DNA of 64,000 nt, taken from contig CAIVDC010000072.1 in NCBI GenBank assembly GCA_903904605.1, positions 1 to 64,000 on the forward strand. Direction: 5' to 3'. Shown piece by piece: positions 33,374-41,947 of this stretch. The translations under genes and the position numbers were made by a program. Below the pieces are notes generated by a model that saw nothing but the letters and a program-made list of their open reading frames with translations, did not search any database and was not told the DNA's origin. Within the stretch, counting starts at the first letter, position 1. Every line of letters begins with the position of its first letter. The DNA is from an uncultured Sterolibacterium sp. (lineage in GTDB: Bacteria > Pseudomonadota > Gammaproteobacteria > Burkholderiales > Rhodocyclaceae).

Positions 33374-33701
33374 GCTGAATACCTCCTTGGCTGCGCTGGC
33401 ACACTTGTTTGGCGGATTGCGGTGACGGCACATTCCAATCCATCACAACCAAGTCGGTGGCATGGCAAGGCTTGCGCTCCATCAGCAGCATCATATCCTC
33501 TGCAAGCGCGGACATTCGCGCTGCCGTGAGGATAGCGCGCAAGAATTAGCGCACAGTTAGCAAGATGGCTTCACTAGCCGCAGGGGTCATGCCAAGCGAC
33601 GATCGGGTCGTGATGCGCTTCATGTCGGTCACTTCCGGCGCCGGGAGGACGTTCAAATCCGGCCGCACCATCTACCTTTTTATCAAATTATCATTAAATC
33701 G
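33374..33701. other. regulatory spacer upstream of the efflux operon
   Basis: No supported gene in 328 bp. It carries the operon's ribosome site, the direct repeat described at 33546-33561, and presumably the start of the divergent methyltransferase transcript. Before 33702 the sequence becomes AT-rich (ATCAAATTATCATTAAATC, 33682-33700), fitting a promoter, though no hexamer pair stands out. Confidence 0.4.
33546..33561 (-). promoter_or_regulatory. direct-repeat box for the PmrA/QseB-like regulator
   Basis: On the minus strand the sequence reads GCTAA-N6-GCTAA, an 11-bp direct repeat as used by OmpR-family dimers (compare the CTTAA-N6-CTTAA box of PmrA). It lies about 175 bp upstream of the response regulator gene, compatible with autoregulation through a long leader. 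Confidence 0.4.
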
Positions 33702-34478
33702 GTGATCGCCGTACCCTGTATGAGAGGCGGCAATGTGGCGCGTGTCGCCACCATGGTCAAGACCCTGCGTGAGCAGGAACGGGGCCATTTCTGCCGGTCA
33801 CAGTTAGATTATTGGGCTACTATGATGCTAGGAAATGGCGGCGTTCCGACGCGGGCGTCGAACGGCTATGTCGAGAAGACGTCTGATGACTACGCCGACA
33901 ACTTCGACGATCAACTGCTCGGCAAGCTGTCCTATCGAGGACCGGAACTTATTGCCGGCTTGTTGGGCGGTCGCCAGGCAACGAAGGCGTTCGATGTGCT
34001 GGACGGTGGTTGTGGCACAGGATTGTGTGGGCCGGTGCTGAGACCATACGCTCGCCGCCTAACCGGTGTTGACCTGTCCGCAAGGATGCTTGCCAACGCG
34101 GCGCAACGTGGAGACTACGATGATCTTGTAAAGAGTGAATTGACTGCATACCTACGTGGTAGATTCGGCAGTTTCGATCTAGTTGCCATGGCCGACACTT
34201 TGATCTACTTCGGCGATTTGGTGGAACTCTTTTCTCTTGTCCGGAAATCCTTGCGCCAACGTGGGCTGTTCCTATTCACTGTGGAAACATCGCTGGCTCC
34301 CGCGAACCAGGACGGTTTTGGCTTATGCCCCAGCGGTCGCTATCGGCACGGGGCCGGGTACGTTGACGGCGTCTTGCAGTCGGCTGGCTTCAACATTGTT
34401 CAGATGCATGAGGGAGTGTTGCGCAAGGAGTTCGGGGAGTCGGCGCACGGCCTTGCCATTTCTGCGACGACATCATGA
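33702..34478 (+). CDS. SAM-dependent methyltransferase, possibly lacking its TPR N terminus
   Basis: The class I methyltransferase core is clear: TSDDYADNFDDQLLGKLSYR, motif I FDVLDGGCGTGLCGPVL, TGVDLSARMLANAA, and FDLVAMADTLIYFGDL, followed by RQRGLFLFTVET. In the closest family I know this core follows a tetratricopeptide repeat; here only about 55 unrelated residues precede it. The start is uncertain: GTG at 33702, ATG at 33720 and ATG at 33753 are all possible and none has a good ribosome site. Substrate unknown. Confidence 0.72.
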   Translation: MIAVPCMRGGNVARVATMVKTLREQERGHFCRSQLDYWATMMLGNGGVPTRASNGYVEKTSDDYADNFDDQLLGKLSYRGPELIAGLLGGRQATKAFDVLDGGCGTGLCGPVLRPYARRLTGVDLSARMLANAAQRGDYDDLVKSELTAYLRGRFGSFDLVAMADTLIYFGDLVELFSLVRKSLRQRGLFLFTVETSLAPANQDGFGLCPSGRYRHGAGYVDGVLQSAGFNIVQMHEGVLRKEFGESAHGLAISATTS

Positions 34479-34822
34479 TTATTCGCTAATGCGCGCATGG
34501 TGAAGACGAATTTCCTGTTCGTGAAAACTCATATATCAACAACGGACTTAGGGCGGAAATGCTCGATCACCGTCATCGTCGACAAGAACTATGGTGCAGC
34601 GATCGGCTTGCCGATCGCTGCACGGTAATGGTCAAGGGTCAGTCGCTATTCGATGATGCCGCGAATAAACTCACCGGCACCGTGGTCCAGAAATACCTCG
34701 GCGTATAGGGATGTAGAGGCCGGTGCGTCTGTTCCTCATGCACCACCTGAAGCAGGGTGGAGTTCGAGTGGATCTAGCGTAAGCATCAACAATGCCCCGT
34801 GTTGACGCTTACGTGTTGCCAC
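34479..34822. other. intergenic with a long hairpin and a small frame
   Basis: Besides the 30-bp inverted repeat, an ATG at 34628 opens a 26-residue frame with SLFDDAANKLTGTVVQKYLG, which resembles the last residues of flavodoxin-fold FMN reductases (FDxxGxLTxxxxxxxL). It is probably a remnant. No full gene is present. Confidence 0.4.
34594..34623. repeat. perfect 14-bp inverted repeat with TT loop
   Basis: GTGCAGCGATCGGC-TT-GCCGATCGCTGCAC: both arms match without error. No T-run follows on either strand, so it is not a standard terminator; such a long perfect palindrome in noncoding DNA is unusual and could be a cruciform, a protein site or a mobile-element scar. Confidence 0.75.
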
Positions 34823-35755
34823 TTACAACTGTTCCAATATGTCTTCGGCAGTTCCGATGACATATTGTGACATGTCCCTAGCCTTGGGGTTGCGGGGATC
34901 ACTCCAGTCGTAGAATCCTTTTCCACTGCTCGCGCCGTACTCTCCGTTCTTCACCATGCGCATAAGCGTCAGGGGAGGATACATTCGAGGATCGTTGGAC
35001 GACTGATACATCTGAAGTGCGACCCGCAGCATGGTAGGGGCAGTGACGAAATCGTGCAATTTGAAGGTCCCCTGGGGGTGCCCCAAGCTGGTAAACAAGC
35101 CGGTGTCCCCGTCCTCCACCGTGATCTTTCCCTGTTCAAGCAGGCGCACCGCATCAAGCATCTGAGGCACAAGTAGGCGATTGACCCAAAACCCCGGAAT
35201 GTTCGGCGCCAGGAACGGGGCCTTATTCATGCCGAGCAGCGTCTGGCGAGTGAATTCGATCATCGCGGCAGACGTCTTGGCTCCAGGTACTACCTCGACG
35301 CCTGGCATCAATGGGACTGGATTCATCCCATGTGTGACTATTGAGCGGTCCGGACGGCCACCAGCCAGTGCCATAGGGTCGATATCGAGGCTACTACTGT
35401 TCGACCAGAACACCACGGATTCCGGAAGTTGCGGCAAAAAATCGGCAAGTACAGAGCACTTCAGCTTCAGGTCTTCGTAGATGACCTCCAAAAACACGTC
35501 ACAACCCTTGGCTGCATCGATAAACGCGCCCTTCTCGTTGTGGAGAATAATCTTATCCGTTACCTTATTTACAAAGTTCTGGTCTTCGTTCTTGAGCTTC
35601 TTGGCAACTGTGGCAGCAAGCTTCTCACAACCAGCGATAGTACTGGCTAATATCTGAGCGTTTGCATCGTAGCAATGTACGTCGTGTCCACTCATAGCAC
35701 ACTGCGTAATCCAACCGCGCCCCATAATTCCTGTTCCCAGAACTGCAAACTTCAT
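34823..35755 (-). CDS. 3-hydroxyacyl-CoA dehydrogenase
   Basis: A 310-residue NAD-dependent dehydrogenase. The cofactor loop is LGTGIMGRGWITQ (residues 6-18); NSSSLDI holds the conserved Ser/Asn, THGMNPVPLMPGVEVVPG carries the catalytic His with NP, and NRLLVPQMLDAVRLLE starts the C-terminal dimer domain. It oxidises 3-hydroxyacyl-CoA in beta-oxidation or aromatic degradation. GGAGG 6 bases before ATG 35755 decides the start over an in-frame TTG. No other beta-oxidation gene is adjacent, so it is an isolated accessory copy. Confidence 0.9.
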   Translation of the reverse strand: MKFAVLGTGIMGRGWITQCAMSGHDVHCYDANAQILASTIAGCEKLAATVAKKLKNEDQNFVNKVTDKIILHNEKGAFIDAAKGCDVFLEVIYEDLKLKCSVLADFLPQLPESVVFWSNSSSLDIDPMALAGGRPDRSIVTHGMNPVPLMPGVEVVPGAKTSAAMIEFTRQTLLGMNKAPFLAPNIPGFWVNRLLVPQMLDAVRLLEQGKITVEDGDTGLFTSLGHPQGTFKLHDFVTAPTMLRVALQMYQSSNDPRMYPPLTLMRMVKNGEYGASSGKGFYDWSDPRNPKARDMSQYVIGTAEDILEQL

Positions 35756-35888
35756 ACTCAACCTCCCCTAATAACAATCCATCATGCATGAATATTTCTC
35801 TGCCGGGTTCCGGCAATAACCCGCCCGTGCGCAAATTTTCACTTTGGGTATCCCTGGCCTTGCATACATCCGTCAAGTAATCCGATTA

Positions 35889-36017
35889 GCAGGTGCTCGC
35901 CGCTTCAAACTTACCCTAGAAGATTATCAAACTCTGGTCTCGATTGATAGCGAGTGCGCTAAGTTGGATGCCTTTCAAAAAGCCGCCCCGGCAAAACAAG
36001 TAGACTATTTACATTAG
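35889..36017 (+). pseudogene. C-terminal remnant of a maleylacetoacetate isomerase-like GST
   Basis: The frame ending at TAG 36015-36017 reads ARRFKLTLEDYQTLVSIDSE then LDAFQKAAPAKQVD, matching the C terminus of zeta-class GST/maleylacetoacetate isomerase (pattern FxxxxPxxQPD). No N-terminal part lies upstream; 35756-35888 shows only noncoding sequence. Confidence 0.55.
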
Positions 36018-36281
36018 CGATGTCTATCGCAGACTTCGGTGCGGCTCCTTTACGCCCGTTACCTGACTCTGGATATTCTCTGTCCGCGGAGCCTGCTTTG
36101 GGCACCGATGCGACCGTCCTCTCTTCAGATTCGTTGCCTGAAAGCCGTCAGTGAAATTCCGACGCCTAGAAACCGACAGTCACCGCCGAGTGCAACAGAT
36201 CTATGCCTGCCCGATGACATTTTCATCGGCGATGACCGCTTAATGCCCAACACCGATCACTGCTAATATCCCTCGGAGCCA
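36018..36281. other. no gene seen
   Basis: A 75-codon GTG frame (36039-36266) lacks a ribosome site and family resemblance. A 7-bp hairpin CCGATGA-CATTT-TCATCGG lies at 36211-36229 without a T-run; on the minus strand it is downstream of the LysR gene's stop, so it could be a weak transcription end. Confidence 0.35.
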
Positions 36282-37205
36282 TTATGTTTGCGTGCTGCCG
36301 AAATCCCAGTACGGCTCTGGACCGAACCGCTCGGTGAGGAAATCGATAAAACTACGAACCTTGGGCGGCAGGAATTTTCGATTGGGGTAGACCGCAAACA
36401 CGGTGAGGTCGTCGACCTTCCAATCGGAGAGAATTCGCACTAGCTTCTTCTCCCGCAGCGCTTCGTATACCAGGAAGCTCGGGTGCAGAATCACCCCAAG
36501 GCCTTCGATCGCGGCCGTGCTCAGGATGTCTCCGTTGTTGCCGCGCAGATTTCCCGAAATGCGCACCTTCCGTTCCACGCCCTTGCGCCTGAATTGCCAC
36601 TCATTCTGCAAGCTCCAATAGGCATAGGAGAGACAATTGTGCTTGTCGAGTTCCTCGGGTGATTTTGGCGCCCCATGCTTCTTTAGGTAACCGGGCGAGG
36701 CACAAGCGACCATGCGTGCGGGAGCGAGCTTGCGCGCTACCAGCCCCGGTTCGATACGCGCACCAACACGGACCGCCAGATCGAACCCCTCTTCGACGAG
36801 GTCCACTACGCGGTCGTTGAGGGTGACGTCGATCTGAACGCCAGGATACCGCTGCAGGTATTCCGCGATAGCCCAGCCCAAATGACGGACGCCAAAAGCT
36901 TGCGAAGAGGTCACCCGCAGTGTTCCACGCGGAATCGAGGCTTCCTGCGCTACTGAAGTTTCGGCCTCCTCGACCATGGCGAGTACCTGCGTTGCTCGCT
37001 GGTAATAATCGGTGCCTGCCTCGGTGAGCGAAAGTTTGCGTGTGGTCCGATTGAGCAGCCGCACGCCCAGATGCGCTTCGAGCTGTGCGACGTAGCGAGT
37101 AGCCATGCCGCGCGATAGATCCAATTTGTCCGCTGCTCCGGCAAAGCTCCCAGCATCCACTACGGCAGCAAACACCCTCATGCTCGCTACGATGTCGATA
37201 GTCAT
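36282..37205 (-). CDS. LysR family regulator (DmlR/AaeR-like)
   Basis: A 307-residue LysR protein: SMRVFAAVVDAGSFAGAADK and LDLSRGMATRYVAQLEAHLG form the winged helix, then RLLNRTTRKLSLTEAG, the usual linker of the DmlR-like group. The effector domain starts at GTLRVTSSQAFG and ends with LPPKVRSFIDFLTERF. It is divergent from the operon starting at 37344 across 138 bp, the normal layout for a LysR activator of that operon, whose inducer may be a quinone-like or reactive compound. Confidence 0.92.
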   Translation of the reverse strand: MTIDIVASMRVFAAVVDAGSFAGAADKLDLSRGMATRYVAQLEAHLGVRLLNRTTRKLSLTEAGTDYYQRATQVLAMVEEAETSVAQEASIPRGTLRVTSSQAFGVRHLGWAIAEYLQRYPGVQIDVTLNDRVVDLVEEGFDLAVRVGARIEPGLVARKLAPARMVACASPGYLKKHGAPKSPEELDKHNCLSYAYWSLQNEWQFRRKGVERKVRISGNLRGNNGDILSTAAIEGLGVILHPSFLVYEALREKKLVRILSDWKVDDLTVFAVYPNRKFLPPKVRSFIDFLTERFGPEPYWDFGSTQT

Positions 37206-37343
37206 GACTGTTCAAGTTTATTCCATAGTGAATTCATATTTTGCTGGTTTATTTCCTATCGCGCAATCTGTTTAATGCACACATCGGATGCCGGAATGCT
37301 TCCGGCACAGATAGAAACCACGTTAATTGGAAAGGACCTAATT

Positions 37344-37898
37344 ATGAAAACCACCTACCGCAAGACCGTGATCGCCGCCGCCTTGATGTACCTGATCGGC
37401 AGCGCGTTCGCGCAGTCCCCGGCAGAACAACCCACGACGCCTCCTCCGGCACACGAAAAACAGGCGCCGGCAGTGGAGCGCAATCTGAAGGTTTTTGATA
37501 CGCTCGACTTCGACGTATTCAGCAATCAGAAATGGGACCGCCTCGGCGAAAGCCATGCCAAGGACATCGTCGTGACCTGGCCCGATGGCCATGAAACCAA
37601 GGGCATCGAAAAGCACACCGAAGACCTGAAGGCACTGTTCGTTTTTGCACCTGACATCACCATCAAGGAGCACCCTATCCGCTTCGGTTCGGGCAAGTGG
37701 ACCGGGGTGACCGGGGTCATGACCGGCACGTTCACGAAGCCGATGCCGATAGGCGATGGCAAGACCATCGCGCCTACCGGAAAGCGCTTTGCCATCGGCA
37801 TGGCCACTATTGGGCACTGGAAAGGCAAGACGATGGACCACGAGTGGCTGTTCTGGGACAACCAGGACTTCATGAAGCAGATCGGGCTTGGGCAGTAG
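37344..37898 (+). CDS. exported ester cyclase/SnoaL-like protein
   Basis: A 184-residue protein with a signal peptide (TVIAAALMYLIGSAFAQS), a Pro-rich linker, and a SnoaL/NTF2-like domain: VFDTLDFDVFSNQKWDRLGE, HAKDIVVTWPDGHETKGIEK, then FTKPMPIGDGKTIAPTGKRF and WDNQDFMKQIG. Catalysis is unknown. ATG at 37344 follows AAAGGA; the upstream frame has no role. First gene of a LysR-controlled operon. Confidence 0.85.
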   Translation: MKTTYRKTVIAAALMYLIGSAFAQSPAEQPTTPPPAHEKQAPAVERNLKVFDTLDFDVFSNQKWDRLGESHAKDIVVTWPDGHETKGIEKHTEDLKALFVFAPDITIKEHPIRFGSGKWTGVTGVMTGTFTKPMPIGDGKTIAPTGKRFAIGMATIGHWKGKTMDHEWLFWDNQDFMKQIGLGQ

Positions 37899-37971
37899 CA
37901 GCGCCCGAACGGCATCGACCAGACCTTTGGAGTTTTTACATTCAAGTTCACTTACAGAAAGGATTCACATC

Positions 37972-38439
37972 ATGAGTCACCCTACGTCAACCGTGCTTGA
38001 ACACTCTGTCTTCGGGCAATCGAACGCGCCCGAAGCGGCGGCAACCGCCCTGGCCGACTGGCTATCGGCGCTCGGCCGCGTCGGCTTGGCCACCCTTTTT
38101 CTGTGGGCCGGCTACGGCAAGCTCGCCCACATGGACGGCAACATCGGTTACATGAAGGCTTTCGGCGTGCCGGGGCCCGAGTTGCTGATTTGGCCGGCGC
38201 TTCTGGCCGAACTCATCGGTGGCGCGATGCTGCTGGTCGGCTTCAAGGTGCGCTGGGCCGCGGCAGCTTTGATCGTGTTCACGCTTCCCGCAACCTTCAT
38301 CTTCCATGCCTATTGGGGCGCTCCCGCCGACCAGGTGATGAATGCGCAGATCAACTTCATGAAGAACCTGGCAATCGTCGGCGGACTGCTGACCGTCGTC
38401 GCGCACGGTGCCGGGCGCGTTGCGCTCGATCGGGCGTAA
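37972..38439 (+). CDS. DoxX family membrane protein
   Basis: A 155-residue protein with four spans: GRVGLATLFLWAGYGKLAHM (first span with the DoxX Gly-Tyr-Lys pattern), PALLAELIGGAMLLVGF, AAALIVFTLPATFIFH and MKNLAIVGGLLTVVA. DoxX relatives take part in quinone-linked redox or detoxification. AGAAAGG upstream supports the start. It lies between the ester-cyclase-like and dioxygenase-like genes. Confidence 0.9.
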   Translation: MSHPTSTVLEHSVFGQSNAPEAAATALADWLSALGRVGLATLFLWAGYGKLAHMDGNIGYMKAFGVPGPELLIWPALLAELIGGAMLLVGFKVRWAAAALIVFTLPATFIFHAYWGAPADQVMNAQINFMKNLAIVGGLLTVVAHGAGRVALDRA

Positions 38440-38488
38440 GCGAGTCGACCCAAGCTCCGCGCATAGACTATTCGAGAGAATCCGCATC

Positions 38489-39271
38489 ATGAACTTGCCC
38501 ACGCTATTTCTTTCCGACGGCTCGCCGATGCTGGCGATCGGGGACAGCCCCGCGCACCGTTTTCTGCTTCAGTTCGGCAAGACACTGCCGCGGCCGCAGG
38601 CGACCATCGTGGTTTCCGCCCACTGGGAATCCATGGGGGGTGTCGCGGTTAGTCTTGCGCCGCAAGCGGAAACCATCGATGACTTCGGCGGTTTTCCGGA
38701 ATCGCTGTTCGATCTTCAGTATCCTGTGCAAGGCGCGCCCGACACAGCGACGCTTGCCGCGGAACTGCTGGAACAGGCAGGTTTTACTGTAATGCGCAGC
38801 GCGACCCGCGGGCTCGACCACGGGGCTTGGGTGCCGCTACGCCTGATGTATCCGAACGCCGATATTCCCACCGCGCAGATTTCCCGTCACCGTAGTGCCT
38901 CTCCGGCTGAACACGAGCAAATGGGCAAAGCGCTACGGAAGCTTCGCGAGAATGACGTGCTGATCATCGGGTCCGGTTCGCTTACGCATAACCTGTGCTC
39001 GTTCCGCGGCGCGTCCATTGACGCGGGAGTTCCGTCCTGGGTCAGCGATTTCGGCGACTGGATGCATACTCAACTTCAGGCAAACCGGCGTGAATCGCTG
39101 CTGGATTACCGCGCGCAGGCTCCGTTTTCCGTGCGCAATCATCCCTCTGAGGAACACCTTCTGCCGCTGTTTGTCGCCATGGGCGCCGCAGGCGACACCC
39201 CGAAAGCCGAGCGACTGCATGCGAGCTATGAATACGGCGCACTGGCAATGGATATGTATGCGTTCTCATAG
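38489..39271 (+). CDS. DODA-type class III extradiol dioxygenase-like protein, variant active site
   Basis: A 260-residue LigB/DODA-family protein. SAHWES, RGLDHGAWVPLRLMYP, GSGSLTHNL and HPSEEHLLPLFVAMG retain the usual His positions, but the N-terminal metal-ligand motif, normally xHGSPM, is LSDGSPM here with Asp10 in place of His. Such enzymes cleave catechols with Fe(II) or bind Zn(II). Asp can ligate metal, so activity may be altered rather than lost. ATG at 38489 is 49 bp after the doxX stop; same operon. Confidence 0.87.
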   Translation: MNLPTLFLSDGSPMLAIGDSPAHRFLLQFGKTLPRPQATIVVSAHWESMGGVAVSLAPQAETIDDFGGFPESLFDLQYPVQGAPDTATLAAELLEQAGFTVMRSATRGLDHGAWVPLRLMYPNADIPTAQISRHRSASPAEHEQMGKALRKLRENDVLIIGSGSLTHNLCSFRGASIDAGVPSWVSDFGDWMHTQLQANRRESLLDYRAQAPFSVRNHPSEEHLLPLFVAMGAAGDTPKAERLHASYEYGALAMDMYAFS

Positions 39272-39417
39272 AGGCGGACCTTGCATTTCGTACGCTTAGC
39301 TCAGGCTTCACAAGCGGACCTCTCGATCGGGCTACTCGCTAGATATACAACGCCTCACTTAAAGAATCAGAGAATCGCTATTATTCTGCATCAAGCACCC
39401 ATTCCTTGGAGAGCCAC

Positions 39418-39972
39418 ATGAACCAATATCGAATTGCCGTAATCGTCGGTAGCCTTCGCCGCGATTCGCTCAACCGTAAACTCGCCGACGCTGTCACAAG
39501 ACTGGCGCCGGCGAATTTCTCCTTTAGTCGAGTGGAGATCGGTGCTCTACCTCTCTACAACCAAGACGGCGACGCGAGCCAGGCGGAGTCAGTGAAGCAT
39601 CTGAAAAGCCAGCTGAGCGCCGCCCAGGGCCTGCTCTTCGTCACACCTGAATACAACCGATCAATCCCTGGCGTGTTGAAGAATGCGATCGACAACGCCT
39701 CGCGTCCATATGGGCAAAATGCTTGGGCAGGCAAGCCTGCAGGTATATTGAGTGCCTCGATAGGTGCCATTGGCGGGGCTATGGCGCAACAGCATTTGCG
39801 GAACATTCTCGTCTTTTTGGACGTACCGACGCTCGGTTCCCCGGAGGCTTTCATCCAAATCAAGGACGGCTTTTTTGATGAGGCGGGCAACATCGCAAAT
39901 CCCGATACCAGGAAGTTCCTGCAAGGATGGATGGACCACTATGTTGCCTGGGTGAAAAGGCACGCCGCCTGA
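39418..39972 (+). CDS. NADPH-dependent FMN reductase (ChrR-like)
   Basis: A 184-residue flavodoxin-fold protein: AVIVGSLRRDSLNRKLADAV binds FMN phosphate, TPEYNRSIPGVLKNAIDNAS is the flavin-ring motif, and GFFDEAGNIANPDTRKFLQG closes the protein. Members reduce quinones and chromate by two electrons. ATG at 39418 follows GGAG. It follows the dioxygenase gene after 146 bp, so it may have its own promoter though it shares direction with the LysR-linked operon. Confidence 0.92.
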   Translation: MNQYRIAVIVGSLRRDSLNRKLADAVTRLAPANFSFSRVEIGALPLYNQDGDASQAESVKHLKSQLSAAQGLLFVTPEYNRSIPGVLKNAIDNASRPYGQNAWAGKPAGILSASIGAIGGAMAQQHLRNILVFLDVPTLGSPEAFIQIKDGFFDEAGNIANPDTRKFLQGWMDHYVAWVKRHAA

Positions 39973-39973
39973 A

Positions 39974-40525
39974 ATGCTGCACGCCCAGATTCCGCCACAA
40001 CTTCATATGAACGGCCGACGGTCGCCGGAACGGAAACAGCCTCGCGCGAGAAATGAGGTAGTGCTGGATTTCGCAACCGCAATCCGCCTGATGTATTCCA
40101 TTATCAGATCCTACGTCGCAGACGGCGTAGCAATCACCGCGCTGCACATCGGCGAGGAACAAACCGCCGTCGCCAGCGGAAGCGCTGTGGAGCCGGCTGT
40201 GATTACGCTCGCGCTCGGTTCACGAAGAACCGCAACCGATCATTTCAAACACGAGCCACCGACTGCAATCGAAATGGAAAATGCCATTCAAGCCGTCGAG
40301 GATGAACTGGCACAAGTGCGGTCGATGATTATGCGCGGTTCAAAGCTATTCACTGCGGATGCTGCGATTCGAGATATTGCGCGTCTCGCTGGAGTTGCCG
40401 ACAACAAGGAACATCGGCTGTCGCTCGATGCGATGGAACGGACATTTGATAGACTGGCTGCAGCAACGCTCGGAACGCCGGCTTTGCAGGACGCCCTAAC
40501 TATTGAAATTGGAAGCCCGCCCTGA
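39974..40525 (+). CDS. conserved-looking hypothetical protein (183 aa)
   Basis: Starts 2 bp after the FMN reductase stop, which argues for real coupled expression. The protein begins basic (RRSPERKQPRAR), then VVLDFATAIRLMYSIIRSYV, AITALHIGEEQTAVASGSAV and a long helical part with AVEDELAQVRSMIMRGSKLF. No signal peptide or catalytic motif is seen. An alternative ATG lies at 40007. I do not recognise the family. Confidence 0.6.
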   Translation: MLHAQIPPQLHMNGRRSPERKQPRARNEVVLDFATAIRLMYSIIRSYVADGVAITALHIGEEQTAVASGSAVEPAVITLALGSRRTATDHFKHEPPTAIEMENAIQAVEDELAQVRSMIMRGSKLFTADAAIRDIARLAGVADNKEHRLSLDAMERTFDRLAAATLGTPALQDALTIEIGSPP

Positions 40526-40597
40526 CCGACCGCTTGTGGCCGAGGGCTGCCATGCACAAATGTCGCTGGGGCAATTTTGAATCATCCCGGCAAGCCA

Positions 40598-41704
40598 TCA
40601 TCCATGTGCGCTCGCTATCGTGATCAGCGTGATTTCCGGCGGGGCAAACAGGCGTATTGGCGGTCCCCATGTGCCGGCGCCGCGGCTGACATACAGTCGT
40701 CGCCCCCCGGCCAGTTCGGCGAGTCCGGTGCGTGCGCGATAGGACAACCACGTTAGAAAGGCGAAGGGGAAAATCTGCCCGCCATGAATATGTCCGGAGA
40801 GTTGCAGATCGAATGGCGTGCTGCTATCCACGACCGGCTGGTGTCTAAGCAGGACGATGAAGTCATCCGCGGCGAATGAAGCGAGCGCCTTGCTGTTATC
40901 CAGCCTGGCTTGCCGGCCTGAGGTTGCTGCGCTGGGATCGTCGACACCCGCCAGAACGATGCCGCCTGCCCGGGCTGATTCGCCGCGCAACACGGTGAAA
41001 CCTGCATTGCGGAGGAATCGCAGGGAATCTTCGAGCCCGGCGTAGCATTCGTGATTGCCGGTGACGGCGAATTTCCCGAGTGGCGGCGTGTAGGACTGAA
41101 AGCGCCGGACAAGCGCAGCAAGGTTGTCGCCTTGTCCATCGACGATGTCTCCCGTCGCCACGAGAATATCGGGTTTGATCTCGCGCAGTTTGGCAATGGC
41201 GCGGTCTAGGAATCCGTCCCCCAGCATGATGCCGAGATGCATGTCGGAAATCTGCGCAATGGTGACGCGCCCGGATGCGAGCTTGGGTGTGGTGATGCTT
41301 ATTTCTTCAATCCGTATCTGCCGCGCTTCGATAAATCCGTAGCCCGCCATTGCAAGTGCGAGCAGGCCGACGATTCGAAATGCCGAAGCGTCGTTCAGGT
41401 TCCAATTCGGATCCAGTAACGTGGCGATTGCATGGCTGAGGTCGAACAACAGGCCGATACAAACGAACAGGAACAAATACCCCATCCACGTATAGCTCAC
41501 CCAGGCGACAAGGCGGGTTGCGCCGTGCCAGCTTTGCCTTTCCAGGAACCAAACGAGCAGCGGAGAGAAGGTCAGGACGATACCCGCCAGCGTCAGCGCC
41601 ACACCGAGAGCCGACGAATGCGGATAGGCCATCCATACCTTGTCAAACGCATAGAGATGCATGGCGCCGAAGATCAACAAAGCCGCGCTGAGGAAGATCA
41701 GCAT
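40598..41704 (-). CDS. membrane metallophosphoesterase
   Basis: A 368-residue protein with an N-terminal membrane domain of four spans (LIFLSAALLIFGAMHLY, LGVALTLAGIVLTFSPLLV, YLFLFVCIGLLFD, IVGLLALAMAGYGFIEA) and a C-terminal calcineurin-like phosphoesterase: ISDMHLG (DxH), GDIVDGQGDN (GDxxD), GNHE, and SGHIHGGQIFP (GHxH). The metal site is complete. Related proteins act on lipid or UDP-sugar phosphates, but specificity is unknown. The start at 41704 follows GGGAG. Confidence 0.9.
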   Translation of the reverse strand: MLIFLSAALLIFGAMHLYAFDKVWMAYPHSSALGVALTLAGIVLTFSPLLVWFLERQSWHGATRLVAWVSYTWMGYLFLFVCIGLLFDLSHAIATLLDPNWNLNDASAFRIVGLLALAMAGYGFIEARQIRIEEISITTPKLASGRVTIAQISDMHLGIMLGDGFLDRAIAKLREIKPDILVATGDIVDGQGDNLAALVRRFQSYTPPLGKFAVTGNHECYAGLEDSLRFLRNAGFTVLRGESARAGGIVLAGVDDPSAATSGRQARLDNSKALASFAADDFIVLLRHQPVVDSSTPFDLQLSGHIHGGQIFPFAFLTWLSYRARTGLAELAGGRRLYVSRGAGTWGPPIRLFAPPEITLITIASAHG

Positions 41705-41947
41705 CGCCACGCTCCCAGTCAGTCGATTATTCCGGGACGGTATACGCAAACAGACACATGGTTCGTTGTTCCATTATCTGCCATCAGTCCCGTCCTCGGC
41801 CAGAGCGAACGTTCGCGGTTTGCTGGGCGCGAAGTTACCGCGGAAACCTTGCTCAAATCGTGCTCGGATGCATTGCTCATGAATAACCTTCCTGCTCACG
41901 TGCCTGTGGCTGGCTCGGCTGCTCAGAGACGAGCGGCGTCGCGCAAT
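41705..41947. other. no gene seen
   Basis: The 243 bp between two minus-strand genes hold no supported frame; the promoter of the phosphoesterase gene is expected here. Confidence 0.35.

Noticed and set aside
36039-36266. 75-codon GTG frame after the GST stub
   Set aside because: No ribosome site and no recognisable motif.
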